Shown here: piece by piece, positions 1 through 8,594 of the stretch | Position numbering within the stretch: the first letter of the stretch is position 1 | How the letters are laid out: each line of letters begins with the position of its first letter | Assembly (NCBI GenBank): GCA_937132065.1 | Contig: CAKZNT010000052.1 | Coordinates: forward strand, 59,489-123,488 | Source of the DNA: an uncultured Loktanella sp. | GTDB taxonomy: Bacteria; Pseudomonadota; Alphaproteobacteria; Rhodobacterales; Rhodobacteraceae | Length of the DNA stretch: 64,000 bases | Reading direction: 5' to 3' | The notes under the pieces: generated by a model | What the model was told of the DNA's origin: nothing | Seen by the model: the letters and a program-made list of their open reading frames with translations, nothing else | Databases searched by the model: none | Made by a program: the position numbers and the translations under genes

Positions 1-957
1 GTCGGCGCGAGTGTTGGCATCGCGCGGGCATCGCCCTCAATGAACAAGGCGGCTGATCTTTGCGCGGGCGCGGATCAGGCCATGTATCGCGCCAAGGGGG
101 ACCTTGGCCAGAAAACCGTGCTCTTTGATCGCGACGCCTTCCCCGTGCGACCGACCCTTGAGGATAGAAACACGCTTTACAATGCGATTTGTGACAAACA
201 GATCCGGCCCTACTACCAACCCAAAATTTGCCTGAAAACGGGGCGCGTCGCAGGATTCGAAGCACTGGCAAGATGGGAGCACCCCACACGTGGCATGCTG
301 CGCCCCAAAGATTTTTTGCCAATGGTTTCCGATTTCGGTCTGCACGGCGATCTCCTGATGCATATGGCAAGGCAGGTGCTTGAGGACATCGACGAAATTC
401 AGCGCAACAATCTGGATTGCGGGCAGATTTCCATCAACGTCCCCGAGGTCACGCTTGCCACATTGTCGGGCCGCTCCGAGTTGGCTGCGTTGATCGACGA
501 GTTTCCCCATTTGCAAAGCCACGTCACATTTGAAATCACCGAAGACGTCTTTATCGCCCGTGCTGGCGATATGATCCAACGCTCCATCGCATTCTTTCGC
601 AATGCGGGCATCCGCGTATCGCTCGATGATTTCGGGACGGGGTTCGCCTCGTTCCAACATTTGCGCGTGCTGGAATTTGACGAACTGAAGCTCGACACCG
701 ACTTTGTGCAAGGTCTTGGGGTGGACCCAGCCGCCGATGTGCTCGTCGACGGGTTTCTTGCGATCGGGCAAGGTTTAGGCGTGCAGGTTGTTGCCGAAGG
801 CGTCGAAACCACGGCCCAACTCAAGCAACTCCAGCAAATGGGGTGCGAGGTTGTGCAGGGCCATTTGTTTGGCTCCGCAATGTGTCTGACAGATGCTGTC
901 GCGCTGCTTCAAAAGGGCAAAGTTGATCTTGGGTTTTTACCCGCTGACGCCGCTTAA
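1..957 (+). CDS. GGDEF-EAL cyclic-di-GMP protein, 5' end outside window
   Basis: The reading frame is open from base 1, so the start lies upstream. The first ~25 codons look like the end of a GGDEF domain (SVGIA, then ADQAMYRAKGD). An EAL phosphodiesterase domain follows. Its signature motifs are visible: E-A-L at nt 259-267 (FEALARW), EITE, DDFGTGFASF, a KLD metal-site motif, VVAEGVET and QGHLFG. These match a catalytically competent EAL domain that hydrolyses c-di-GMP. Whether the GGDEF half is active cannot be judged. The stop overlaps the 3' end of the convergent metR by 4 bp. Likely role: c-di-GMP turnover controlling motility or attachment. Confidence 0.9.
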   Translation, partial: VGASVGIARASPSMNKAADLCAGADQAMYRAKGDLGQKTVLFDRDAFPVRPTLEDRNTLYNAICDKQIRPYYQPKICLKTGRVAGFEALARWEHPTRGMLRPKDFLPMVSDFGLHGDLLMHMARQVLEDIDEIQRNNLDCGQISINVPEVTLATLSGRSELAALIDEFPHLQSHVTFEITEDVFIARAGDMIQRSIAFFRNAGIRVSLDDFGTGFASFQHLRVLEFDELKLDTDFVQGLGVDPAADVLVDGFLAIGQGLGVQVVAEGVETTAQLKQLQQMGCEVVQGHLFGSAMCLTDAVALLQKGKVDLGFLPADAA

Positions 958-1859
958 CTGCGCTGCATGCGCACCGCTTCCTGGCGCGCGAGACGGATCA
1001 AATGGGCCACAAACGGGCGCTGCGTATCCTCGACCCGCGTTGCGGCATATAACCTGCGCGTTTTTCCACTCTTGGTTAACGGGCGCGTCACATAATCCGC
1101 ATTATACTTAACCTGCTGCACAACCCAGTCGGGCAAAACGGCAACGCCACGATTTGATGCAACAAGCAAGAGGATCACAGCCGTCAATTCGACCTGCCTC
1201 ACCGCAGCAGGTTCAACTTTCGCAGGCGTCAGCAATTGTGAGAACACATCAAGGCGGGCGCGATCGACGGGATAGGTAATCAAGGTCTGCCCGCGAAAAT
1301 CCTCTGCCTCGATCACGTCCTTTTGGGCGAGCGGATTGTTGGCGGAGGCAACAAAAACAGGTTCATAATCGAAAATCGGGGTAAAATCAGTTTCCGCCGA
1401 GGTTTCGGGATCGGACGACACAACCAGATCAACATCCTCGCGGCGCAACGCTGGCAAGGCGTCAAATGCCAGACCGGGACGGATATCAACATCCACGTCG
1501 GGCCAAGCCTTGCGAAACTTTTCAAGCACAGGAAACAGCCATTCAAAGCAGGCATGGCACTCGATTGCGATATGCATCCGCCCCGCATTCCCTTGCACCA
1601 ATCCCGCGAATTCTGCTTCCAATGCATCGACTTGCGGCAAAATCGACTCTGCCGCTGCCAGTAGCTTTTGACCCGCAGCCGAAAGGCGCAGCGGCTTGGA
1701 ACGACGCGCAAACAATGCAACACCCGCCTGATCCTCGATCCCCTTGATCTGGTGACTCAGCGCCGATTGCGTGATGTGCAAGATCTCCGCCGCACGCGCC
1801 AAACCGCCAGTCTCATGGATCGCCTTGATCGTGCGCAGGTGTCGAAACTCGATCCGCAT
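954..1859 (-). CDS. metR: LysR-family regulator MetR
   Basis: A 301-residue LysR-type regulator with an N-terminal winged helix-turn-helix (HLRTIKAIHETGGLARAAEILHITQSALSHQIK, given in part) and a periplasmic-binding-like effector domain. The stretch IAIECHACFEWLFPVLEKF resembles the corresponding part of E. coli MetR as I remember it. MetR activates methionine genes with homocysteine as co-inducer. The gene is divergent from metF, the classical arrangement, and a TGAA-N5-TTCA box lies between them. The start at 1859 is preceded on the minus strand by GAGGAAG (complement of 1867-1873). I am confident of the family and fairly confident of the MetR assignment. Confidence 0.88.
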   Translation of the reverse strand: MRIEFRHLRTIKAIHETGGLARAAEILHITQSALSHQIKGIEDQAGVALFARRSKPLRLSAAGQKLLAAAESILPQVDALEAEFAGLVQGNAGRMHIAIECHACFEWLFPVLEKFRKAWPDVDVDIRPGLAFDALPALRREDVDLVVSSDPETSAETDFTPIFDYEPVFVASANNPLAQKDVIEAEDFRGQTLITYPVDRARLDVFSQLLTPAKVEPAAVRQVELTAVILLLVASNRGVAVLPDWVVQQVKYNADYVTRPLTKSGKTRRLYAATRVEDTQRPFVAHLIRLARQEAVRMQRS

Positions 1860-1892
1860 TATGAATCTTCCTCATGACAATTCTGAGATTTA

Positions 1893-1905
1893 TGAATTTG
1901 TTTCA
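1893..1905. promoter_or_regulatory. MetR binding box between metR and metF
   Basis: TGAATTTGTTTCA fits the MetR consensus TGAA-N5-TTCA perfectly, with the preferred T at the centre. A second, imperfect copy (TGAATCTTCCTCA, 1862-1874) covers the metR ribosome-binding site. Paired sites of this kind are typical of MetR-controlled divergent promoters. Confidence 0.7.
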
Positions 1906-1954
1906 CATGCCGCAATGTGGGACAAGATGCAAACACCTCTTAAAGGATTACATC

Positions 1955-2821
1955 ATGTCCCGCCCTTCCCTGTCTTTTGAATTTTTCCCACCGAAAGATC
2001 TGGCTGGGTCGTTCCGCCTTTGGGACACTGTGCAAAGCCTCGCGCCGCTTGACCCTACATTCGTTTCCGTCACCTACGGCGCCGGCGGGACCACGCGCCA
2101 GCTGACGCATGACGCCGTTGAAACATTGACAAAACAGTCGGGCTTGCGCGTTGCTGGCCACTTGACTTGCGTCGATGCCACGCGCGACGAAACTCTTGCA
2201 ATTGCCGATAACTACGCCGCAGCGGGCGTCAAGGATATCGTTGCTTTGCGCGGCGATGCTCCCAAAAACAGCGCAGGATTCAAAGCCAGCAAAGAAGGCT
2301 TCCAAGACTCGATCCAACTTATCGAGGCGCTAAGCGACACGCAAAAATTCAACATCCACGTGGGCGCCTACCCCGAGAAACACCCCGAAGCCGTGAGCCA
2401 AGCCGCCGATGTCGCCTACCTCAAGCGCAAGTTCGACGCGGGCGCGACAGGTGCGATCACACAATTCTTCTTTGAGGCCGACACATTCTTCCGGTTCCGC
2501 GATGCATGCGCCGCGGCGGGGATCACCGCGCCCATTATCCCCGGTATCCTGCCGATCGAAAACTGGAACGGCGTGAAGCGGTTTGCAGAGCAATGCGGCA
2601 CGCACATTCCGCAGGTAATCGCGGATGCCTTCAAGAATGCGCAACGCGATGGCACAGAATCGTTGCTTGCAACGGCGCTTGCCGCAGAGCTTTGCGACGA
2701 TCTTTTGGGTGGCGGTGTCGAGCATCTGCACTTTTACACCCTGAACCGCGGCACGCTCACTCGCAACGTCTGCCACGCCCTTGGATTCACACCAGAGCGC
2801 GGCTTGCAAAACGTGGCATAA
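1955..2821 (+). CDS. metF: Methylenetetrahydrofolate reductase
   Basis: A 288-residue MetF-family TIM barrel that reduces 5,10-methylene-THF to 5-methyl-THF with FAD, supplying the methyl group for methionine synthesis. The N-terminus SFEFFPPK carries the conserved Glu of the family. Also visible are VTYGAGG, HLTC, NIHVGAYPEKHPE and TQFFF, all hallmark MetF segments. An upstream in-frame ATG at 1874 exists, but the ATG at 1955 has an AAGGA ribosome site 7 nt away and gives the normal family N-terminus. The gene is divergent from metR, with a MetR box between. Confidence 0.95.
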   Translation: MSRPSLSFEFFPPKDLAGSFRLWDTVQSLAPLDPTFVSVTYGAGGTTRQLTHDAVETLTKQSGLRVAGHLTCVDATRDETLAIADNYAAAGVKDIVALRGDAPKNSAGFKASKEGFQDSIQLIEALSDTQKFNIHVGAYPEKHPEAVSQAADVAYLKRKFDAGATGAITQFFFEADTFFRFRDACAAAGITAPIIPGILPIENWNGVKRFAEQCGTHIPQVIADAFKNAQRDGTESLLATALAAELCDDLLGGGVEHLHFYTLNRGTLTRNVCHALGFTPERGLQNVA

Positions 2822-2838
2822 CGCGACAGGCTGCGGCC

Positions 2839-3321
2839 ATGTTTACAGCAAAATCCCCCGATGAATTGCCCGACACCGCAACGATGCTTGCGATGTCGGG
2901 GCTTGAGTTCATGCAAGCCGTTCTGCGCGGCGAATTCGCCCGCCCTCCGATTTCGGTCGCCCTGAACTACACACTCGATAGCGTGAAAGACGGTGAAGTC
3001 GCGTTTCGCGGCACGCCCGACTTCTCGCACACAAACCCGATGGGTGGCACTCATGGCGGCTGGTATGGCACGTTGCTGGATAGCTGCATGGCCTGCGCCG
3101 TTATGACCAAAATCCCGCGCGGGTCTTACTATACAACGCTGGAATACAAGGTAAATCTCGTGCGCGCTATTCCGTTAGGGACCGAGATTGTGGCTACCGG
3201 ATATAGTGACCATGCGGGCAGATCGACAGGCGTGGCACATGGCGAAATACGCGGCGCGCTTGACAAAAAGCTTTACGCCACAGGCTCCACCACATGTCTG
3301 ATCATGACCGCCCGCTCTTAG
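2839..3321 (+). CDS. PaaI-type hotdog thioesterase
   Basis: 160 residues with a single hotdog fold of the PaaI/YbgC-like acyl-CoA thioesterase superfamily. The N-terminal segment (MQAVLRGEFARPPIS), the central NPMGGTHGGWYGTLLDSCM with the helix typical of the family, and the later TLEYKVNLVRAI strand all fit. The reading frame is open further upstream inside metF, but the ATG at 2839, 17 bp after the metF stop, gives the usual length. Probably cotranscribed with metF. Substrate not inferable. Its 3' end overlaps the convergent DUF2235 gene by 20 bp. Confidence 0.8.
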   Translation: MFTAKSPDELPDTATMLAMSGLEFMQAVLRGEFARPPISVALNYTLDSVKDGEVAFRGTPDFSHTNPMGGTHGGWYGTLLDSCMACAVMTKIPRGSYYTTLEYKVNLVRAIPLGTEIVATGYSDHAGRSTGVAHGEIRGALDKKLYATGSTTCLIMTARS

Positions 3322-4357
3322 CGGACGGATGTATGGTTTCGGTTGGATTGCTCAGAATAATCCGCTTGCGGCGCGATAAAAACAGCTTGCCCCAGCTGCC
3401 CCATGACCCGACAGAGGGCGCGGACGGATCTTGGGGAAATCGCGCCTCCCATCCTGTCGGAAGCGCAAGACCACAGGCCTCCAGTTTCTCAAGCATCCAG
3501 ACCAGCGGAATATTCGCCAACCCCCGCGCCTCGGGTCGCAGGCCCACCTGCCCGCCAATATCGGCGTGACATCCGCGAAACCAGACTTGCTCCATGTGGC
3601 CATCCCAGCCCTCGGGCGCATACCACATCACGGGCGCATAGGCCTCGCGTGTTTCATCTAGGGCCAAAGCGTGAAATCCGTTGCGCACATGCGGACCAAG
3701 TCGATGGTTATGATACGCATGCTGCGCCTGCGCCCAGCGCCAGACAATCGGCATCCGCAACCCAAGCGCCTTGACCGTGTCCCAAACTGCCACAGCTTCG
3801 ATTTTCACATCGTCGTGACAATAGACCTCGCGAAACCGCTTGGCTGCGACCGACGATGCCCCCGTTTTATAGTGACGATAGGCTTGGCGCACTGCGCGCA
3901 CCGTGGCCTGATTGGCCCGCACAAGCCCGACAAAATCAACAACACCCGCAAGCGAACGCACCGCATATGCGCCCCGAGAATACCCGATAAGAATGATCTT
4001 GTCGCCAGGGCGATACCGCGAGGCCAGCACACCATAAGCCCGCTCGATCTGCTTGTTGATACCCTTGCCCGTCATCACGCCCCAAGTGCCGGACCAATCC
4101 CGCCACTGGATGCCAGCCTCGTAATAGACCGTCAGATTGGCCTGCCGCCCCGCCTCCTGCAAAAGCCGGAACGTCAGCCCCGCATTTGTCTCGTTACCGC
4201 GCTCAAGCGATGACATCGTGCCATCAAGGATGATCACATGGGTCGCCACGCCCCGCTTGCGTTGGCCAGAATCCTCCGAGCGGGAGCCGCGACCAAAAAG
4301 GGCAAATATCCGATCAGTTAGCCGCACGGCAAACCTTTCGTCCGAAACAGGAAACAA
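3302..4357 (-). CDS. DUF2235 alpha/beta-hydrolase domain protein
   Basis: 351 residues. The DUF2235 domain is a predicted alpha/beta hydrolase, also found in T6SS Tle1-type phospholipase effectors. Seen here are the opening ILDGT (44-47), a nucleophile elbow G-Y-S-R-G (Ser127) and a late GCHADIGG segment holding the expected His/Asp. There is no signal peptide and no T6SS gene nearby, so an effector role is not supported; many such proteins are free-standing. The start appears to be TTG at 4357, with GAGG 7 nt before it. A GTG at 4249, just before the conserved domain, is the alternative. Confidence 0.75.
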   Translation of the reverse strand: MFPVSDERFAVRLTDRIFALFGRGSRSEDSGQRKRGVATHVIILDGTMSSLERGNETNAGLTFRLLQEAGRQANLTVYYEAGIQWRDWSGTWGVMTGKGINKQIERAYGVLASRYRPGDKIILIGYSRGAYAVRSLAGVVDFVGLVRANQATVRAVRQAYRHYKTGASSVAAKRFREVYCHDDVKIEAVAVWDTVKALGLRMPIVWRWAQAQHAYHNHRLGPHVRNGFHALALDETREAYAPVMWYAPEGWDGHMEQVWFRGCHADIGGQVGLRPEARGLANIPLVWMLEKLEACGLALPTGWEARFPQDPSAPSVGSWGSWGKLFLSRRKRIILSNPTETIHPSAKSGRS

Positions 4358-4552
4358 GCCACGTCCTCGACCTTTTCACGCGCAAACTTAGCAATCCTGT
4401 CTCCATTAACTTCACCCACCCATGCCGTTAACCCTAAAGGGGTTTTTCCGACTGTCTACCGCTCACAGGTGATCCCCCTTGGACCTGACGCACCGTTCAT
4501 GCTTAAATCCTCTCAGAAAATGGTTAACGCAACGGGCGCAAAGGGCAAGTTT

Positions 4553-5146
4553 ATGGATCGGGTCAAATTCACCGCGATGAAAGACGGCGACAAGGAAGAT
4601 TATGACTTTTTGACCGAACACGAAGTTGCCTACACCAAAGGAACCGCCGACAGGTTGCTCGGCGCGCTGGTTGACCTCGACAAAGGATTGTCAGGCTATC
4701 AGGTGAGCCGCCTTGGCCATTCCCTTCAGGCAGCCACCCGCGCAGAGCGTGACGGCGCCGATACCGACTGGATCGTCGCGGCACTGCTTCATGACATTGG
4801 CGACATATACGCGCCCTATAATCATGACGAATACGCCGCTGCGATCCTGCGCCCGTTTGTGCGTGAACAGGTCGCATGGGTCGTGGAAAAGCATGGTGAT
4901 TTTCAAATGGTCTATTACGGTGAGCATGTGGGCGCCAACCCCAACAAGCGCGACGCATACGCCGATAACCCCTACTTTGACGACTGCGCCACCTTCTGCG
5001 AGCGGTGGGATCAAACGTCATTCGACCCCGCTTACGATCACCTCCCGCTTGACCACTTTGCCGATCGCGTGCGCGCCGTCTTTGCACGCGACCCCTATGA
5101 TCCGCAGGTCATCCAAACCGGTGCGCGCGTCCCCCTCACCACATAG
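4553..5146 (+). CDS. HD-domain metalloprotein (phosphohydrolase or PhnZ-like oxygenase relative)
   Basis: About 197 residues. The segment S-R-L-G-H-S-L-Q followed by LLHDIGD provides the H...HD metal ligands of the HD superfamily. A later HGDFQMVYYGEH resembles the family that includes the PhnZ/TmpB phosphonate oxygenases and inositol oxygenase. The Tyr/Glu pair I recall just before the first His in PhnZ is not present at the same spacing, so I would not call it a phosphonate oxygenase. The reading frame is open from 4469, but ATG 4553 (MDRVKFTAMKDG) looks like the natural start. The gene is divergent from the DUF2235 gene and lies upstream of valS. Confidence 0.7.
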   Translation: MDRVKFTAMKDGDKEDYDFLTEHEVAYTKGTADRLLGALVDLDKGLSGYQVSRLGHSLQAATRAERDGADTDWIVAALLHDIGDIYAPYNHDEYAAAILRPFVREQVAWVVEKHGDFQMVYYGEHVGANPNKRDAYADNPYFDDCATFCERWDQTSFDPAYDHLPLDHFADRVRAVFARDPYDPQVIQTGARVPLTT

Positions 5147-5206
5147 GCCTTTTCCCCCGCCGCCGCATTGGGTAAACCCCTTACAAATCTATAAGGACGG
5201 CATAAA

Positions 5207-8200
5207 ATGGCGATGGACAAAACATTCGACGCAGGCTCCGCAGAGCCACGCATCTACGCGAAATGGGAAGCAGCGGGCGCCTTCAAAGCGGGCGCAAACG
5301 CGAAACCTGACGCAGAGACTTTCACCATTATGCTGCCGCCGCCCAACGTCACGGGCTTCCTGCACGTGGGCCACGCCTTTAACCATACGTTGATGGATAT
5401 CCTGATGCGTTGGAAGCGGATGCAAGGCTTTGACACACTCTGGCAACCGGGCCTCGATCACGCGGGTATCGCCACCCAGCTTGTCGTCGAGAAACAGCTG
5501 GCCGAGCTTGGCGAAAAGCGCACGGATTACTCCCGCGAGGACTTCATTGCGAAAATCTGGGAGTGGAAGGCTATTTCTGGCGGCACGATCCAAGAACAGG
5601 ACAAGCGTATCGGCGCAGGCATGGATTGGGACCGCTCCGCCTTTACGATGGACGACACCTTCCACGATGCCGTGATCAAAGTCTTCGTCGACATGTATAA
5701 CAAGGGCTTCATCTATCGCGGCAAACGCCTCGTGAACTGGGACCCGCATTTTGAAACAGCGATTTCCGACCTTGAGGTCGAGAATATCGAAAAAGACGGC
5801 CACATGTGGCACTTCAAATACCCGCTCGCGGGTGGGGCAACCTATGACTACGTCGAAAAAGACGAGGACGGTAACGTCACCCTGCGCGAGACCCGCGACT
5901 ATATCGCCATCGCCACTACCCGCCCCGAAACCATGCTCGGTGACGGCGCGGTTGCTGTTCATCCGACCGACGAGCGTTACGCGCCCATCGTCGGCATGCT
6001 CTGCGAAATTCCTGTCGGCCCCAAGGCGCAGCGCCGCCTGATCCCGATCATCACCGACGAATACCCCGAAAAGGACTTCGGCTCTGGTGCGGTGAAAATC
6101 ACAGGCGCACATGACTTCAACGACTATCAGGTCGCCAAACGCGCGGGCATCCCGATGTATAACCTCATGGACACCAAGGCCGCGATGCGCGCCGACGGCA
6201 AGCCATATGTCGAGGAAGCCGCGATTGCCCAAGCCATCGCAAACGGTGAACAGACATTCGACGAGGCCATGATCGCGGCCATGAACATGGTCCCCGAAGA
6301 ATTCCGCGGCCTGGACCGTTTTGAAGCACGCAAAGCCGTGATCGACGCCATCACCGCCGAAGGCCTCGCCGTGATGGTCGAAGGCCCGCCCAACGAGGAC
6401 GGCGAGGTCTGCATGGCCCCCGAAATGATCCCATACGTCGAATCCAAGAAGATCATGCAGCCCTTTGGCGACCGCTCCAAGGTCGTGATCGAGCCGATGC
6501 TGACTGATCAATGGTATGTTGATACGGCCCAAATCGTCGAACCCGCGCTCGACGCCGTGCGCGAAGGCCGCACTAAGATCATGCCCGAGTCAGGCGAAAA
6601 GGTTTACTTCCACTGGTTAGAGAACATCGAACCATGGTGCATCTCGCGCCAGCTTTGGTGGGGTCACCAGATTCCGGTTTGGACTGCACAAGTGCCAACG
6701 TTGAGCGGTGAAGTTGGTTCGTGGAAAGTGAATGTAGGTGATGAGATTTCCCGTGCAAAGGCTAAGAAATTTCTAGATAACGACAGGCTAGACGAAAAAG
6801 CGATGGGCGGGCGTCTAACGCAAGGCGGCCTTCTCACAATGGAATTTTGCGCTGCGTCACTTGAAGAGGCACAAGAACAGATTGCAGAGGTTTGGCTTGC
6901 GCGAACAGGCCAGAAACCTAGTCTCTTCAGCGAAATTAATACTGATCCAGGTGACTGGTATTTGAATTACGGACATTCGCCCGAGGGAAAAGGCATTCCC
7001 ATGTGGCGCGACCCCGACGTCCTCGACACATGGTTCTCCTCTGGCCTCTGGCCATTCGGCACGCTGGGCTGGCCAAACGACACGCCTGAACTGGCAAAAT
7101 ACTTCCCCGGTGATGTGCTGATCACGGGCCAAGACATCCTGTTCTTCTGGGTCGCGCGCATGATGATGATGTCGAATGCGGTCATGGACGAGGACCCGTT
7201 CCACACCGTTTACCTGCACCAACTCATGCGGGACGCGAAGGGCGAGAAGATGTCCAAAACCCGCGGCAACGTCATCGACCCGCTGGTCATGGTCGACGAA
7301 TACGGCGCGGATGCGCTGCGCTTTACGATGGGGCAAATGGCGGCGCTTGGTGGTGTGCTCAAAATCTCCGAGGACCGCATCAAGGGCTACCGCAACTTTG
7401 GCACAAAGCTCTGGAATGCGTTCAGCTTTGCCGAACACTACGAAATCCCGAATTCAGGCAACCACACGCTGCCAAAGGCCGAGCAAACCCTGAACAAATG
7501 GATCATCGGCGAAACTGCAAAGGTGCGCGAAACGGTGGATGCCGCGCTAGAAACCTACCGCTTCAACGACGCCGCCAACGCGCTTTACGCCTTCACATGG
7601 GGCAAGGTCTGCGACTGGTATCTCGAATTCTCGAAGCCCATCTTGCAAGGCGAAGACGCGGCTGCAAAGGCGGAAACCGAGGCCACCCTGCGCTGGGTTC
7701 TCGATCAAGCGCTGATCATGCTGCACCCGATCATGCCCTTCATCACCGAAGAGCTGTGGGGCCTTGCAGACAGCCGCGACACCCTGCTGGTTACCGCCGA
7801 TTGGCCGACCTACACGGCGGCGGATCTGGTCGATGCAGAGGCTGACCGCGAGATGAACTGGGTCATCAACCTGATTGATAGCGTTCGCTCTGCGCGCGCC
7901 CAATCCCACGTTCCCGCTGGCGCAAAAGTGCCGTTGGTCGTGATGGGTCTCGATGCCAAAGGACAGTCCGCTTGGGACAACAATAGCGCCCTGATCCAAC
8001 GGATCGCACGCATCGAAACCCTCAATCACGTCGACGCATTCCCCAAGGGCTGCGTCACAATCCCGATGGAGGGCGGCACGTTTGGCCTGCCGCTCGCTGG
8101 GTTGATCGACGTGCCTGCGGAAATCGCGCGGCTCGAAAAATCGGTCACAAAACTGGGCAAGGAACTCGGCGGCCTGCGCGGGCGGCTTAACAACCCCAAA

Positions 8201-8317
8201 TTCGTGGAATCCGCACCAGAAGAGGTCATCGCAGAAGCACGCGAAAACCTCGCACTGCGCGAGGAAGAAGAAGCCCAACTCAAGGCTGCCATCGCGCGCC
8301 TCGCAGAACTCGGATAA
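5207..8317 (+). CDS. valS: Valyl-tRNA synthetase
   Basis: 1036-residue class I aminoacyl-tRNA synthetase that charges tRNA-Val. The HIGH-type motif is HVGH (53-56). The editing CP1 domain includes the TTRPETMLGD segment. The KMSKS motif is K681-M-S-K-T. An anticodon-binding domain and a C-terminal coiled coil (last ~65 residues) complete the protein. Between WWGHQIPVW and DVLDTWFSS (roughly residues 495-595) there is an insertion richer in A and T than the rest. I counted 116 G+C in 240 nt over 6721-6960, against 38 in 60 over 7021-7080. The frame stays open through it. A gene of normal function is likely. Confidence 0.96.
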   Translation: MAMDKTFDAGSAEPRIYAKWEAAGAFKAGANAKPDAETFTIMLPPPNVTGFLHVGHAFNHTLMDILMRWKRMQGFDTLWQPGLDHAGIATQLVVEKQLAELGEKRTDYSREDFIAKIWEWKAISGGTIQEQDKRIGAGMDWDRSAFTMDDTFHDAVIKVFVDMYNKGFIYRGKRLVNWDPHFETAISDLEVENIEKDGHMWHFKYPLAGGATYDYVEKDEDGNVTLRETRDYIAIATTRPETMLGDGAVAVHPTDERYAPIVGMLCEIPVGPKAQRRLIPIITDEYPEKDFGSGAVKITGAHDFNDYQVAKRAGIPMYNLMDTKAAMRADGKPYVEEAAIAQAIANGEQTFDEAMIAAMNMVPEEFRGLDRFEARKAVIDAITAEGLAVMVEGPPNEDGEVCMAPEMIPYVESKKIMQPFGDRSKVVIEPMLTDQWYVDTAQIVEPALDAVREGRTKIMPESGEKVYFHWLENIEPWCISRQLWWGHQIPVWTAQVPTLSGEVGSWKVNVGDEISRAKAKKFLDNDRLDEKAMGGRLTQGGLLTMEFCAASLEEAQEQIAEVWLARTGQKPSLFSEINTDPGDWYLNYGHSPEGKGIPMWRDPDVLDTWFSSGLWPFGTLGWPNDTPELAKYFPGDVLITGQDILFFWVARMMMMSNAVMDEDPFHTVYLHQLMRDAKGEKMSKTRGNVIDPLVMVDEYGADALRFTMGQMAALGGVLKISEDRIKGYRNFGTKLWNAFSFAEHYEIPNSGNHTLPKAEQTLNKWIIGETAKVRETVDAALETYRFNDAANALYAFTWGKVCDWYLEFSKPILQGEDAAAKAETEATLRWVLDQALIMLHPIMPFITEELWGLADSRDTLLVTADWPTYTAADLVDAEADREMNWVINLIDSVRSARAQSHVPAGAKVPLVVMGLDAKGQSAWDNNSALIQRIARIETLNHVDAFPKGCVTIPMEGGTFGLPLAGLIDVPAEIARLEKSVTKLGKELGGLRGRLNNPKFVESAPEEVIAEARENLALREEEEAQLKAAIARLAELG

Positions 8318-8323
8318 TCAGTG

Positions 8324-8345
8324 GGGCGGCGCATTTGTGCCGCCC
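8324..8345. terminator. Possible bidirectional hairpin after valS
   Basis: GGGCGGC (8324-8330) pairs with GCCGCCC (8339-8345) across an 8-nt loop, between the ends of convergent valS and the small Tat gene. There is no U-tract, so a terminator role is only probable from position. Confidence 0.35.
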
Positions 8346-8350
8346 TGTCT

Positions 8351-8509
8351 CTACGGAACGACACGCTCGACGGCCCGCATCATTCCAAGCGCCTTGTCAT
8401 AAACAAGCGTCAAAATGCGGCGTCCCGTTGGCTTGGAAACAACAGGCACAACCCGCGATACGGCAACGGCGCCTGTCCCTGCTAAAAATCCGCGTCTGCT
8501 CAAAGTCAT
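8351..8509 (-). CDS. Small Tat-signal protein, 52 residues
   Basis: Reading the minus strand from ATG at 8509 gives a 52-residue protein beginning MTLSRRGFLAGTGAVAV. This is a textbook twin-arginine export signal (S-R-R-G-F-L followed by a short hydrophobic run). The short tail ends in LVYDKALGMMRAVERVVP. GGAGG lies 7 nt upstream of the start (complement of 8517-8521), an excellent ribosome site. The gene is convergent with valS and divergent from the aminotransferase at 8595. I believe similar tiny proteins with a LVYDK-x-x-GMMRA tail occur in other Rhodobacterales, but the function is unknown. The processed peptide would be only ~25-30 residues. Confidence 0.72.
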   Translation of the reverse strand: MTLSRRGFLAGTGAVAVSRVVPVVSKPTGRRILTLVYDKALGMMRAVERVVP

Positions 8510-8594
8510 TGGAAAGCCTCCAGTTGCGACTAATTCTCATGTAAGCATGAAATTGGCGATTGCAAGCCTGCACGACAATCTGCAATCTGGCGAA

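Noticed and set aside
3302..4357. Type VI secretion lipase effector
   Set aside because: DUF2235 alone is not enough; there is no VgrG, PAAR, adaptor or immunity gene beside it.
5189..6532. Long open frame of 447 codons on the minus strand of valS
   Set aside because: Antisense shadow of a strong GC-rich coding gene; the protein is low-complexity His/Asp/Val-rich with no family features.
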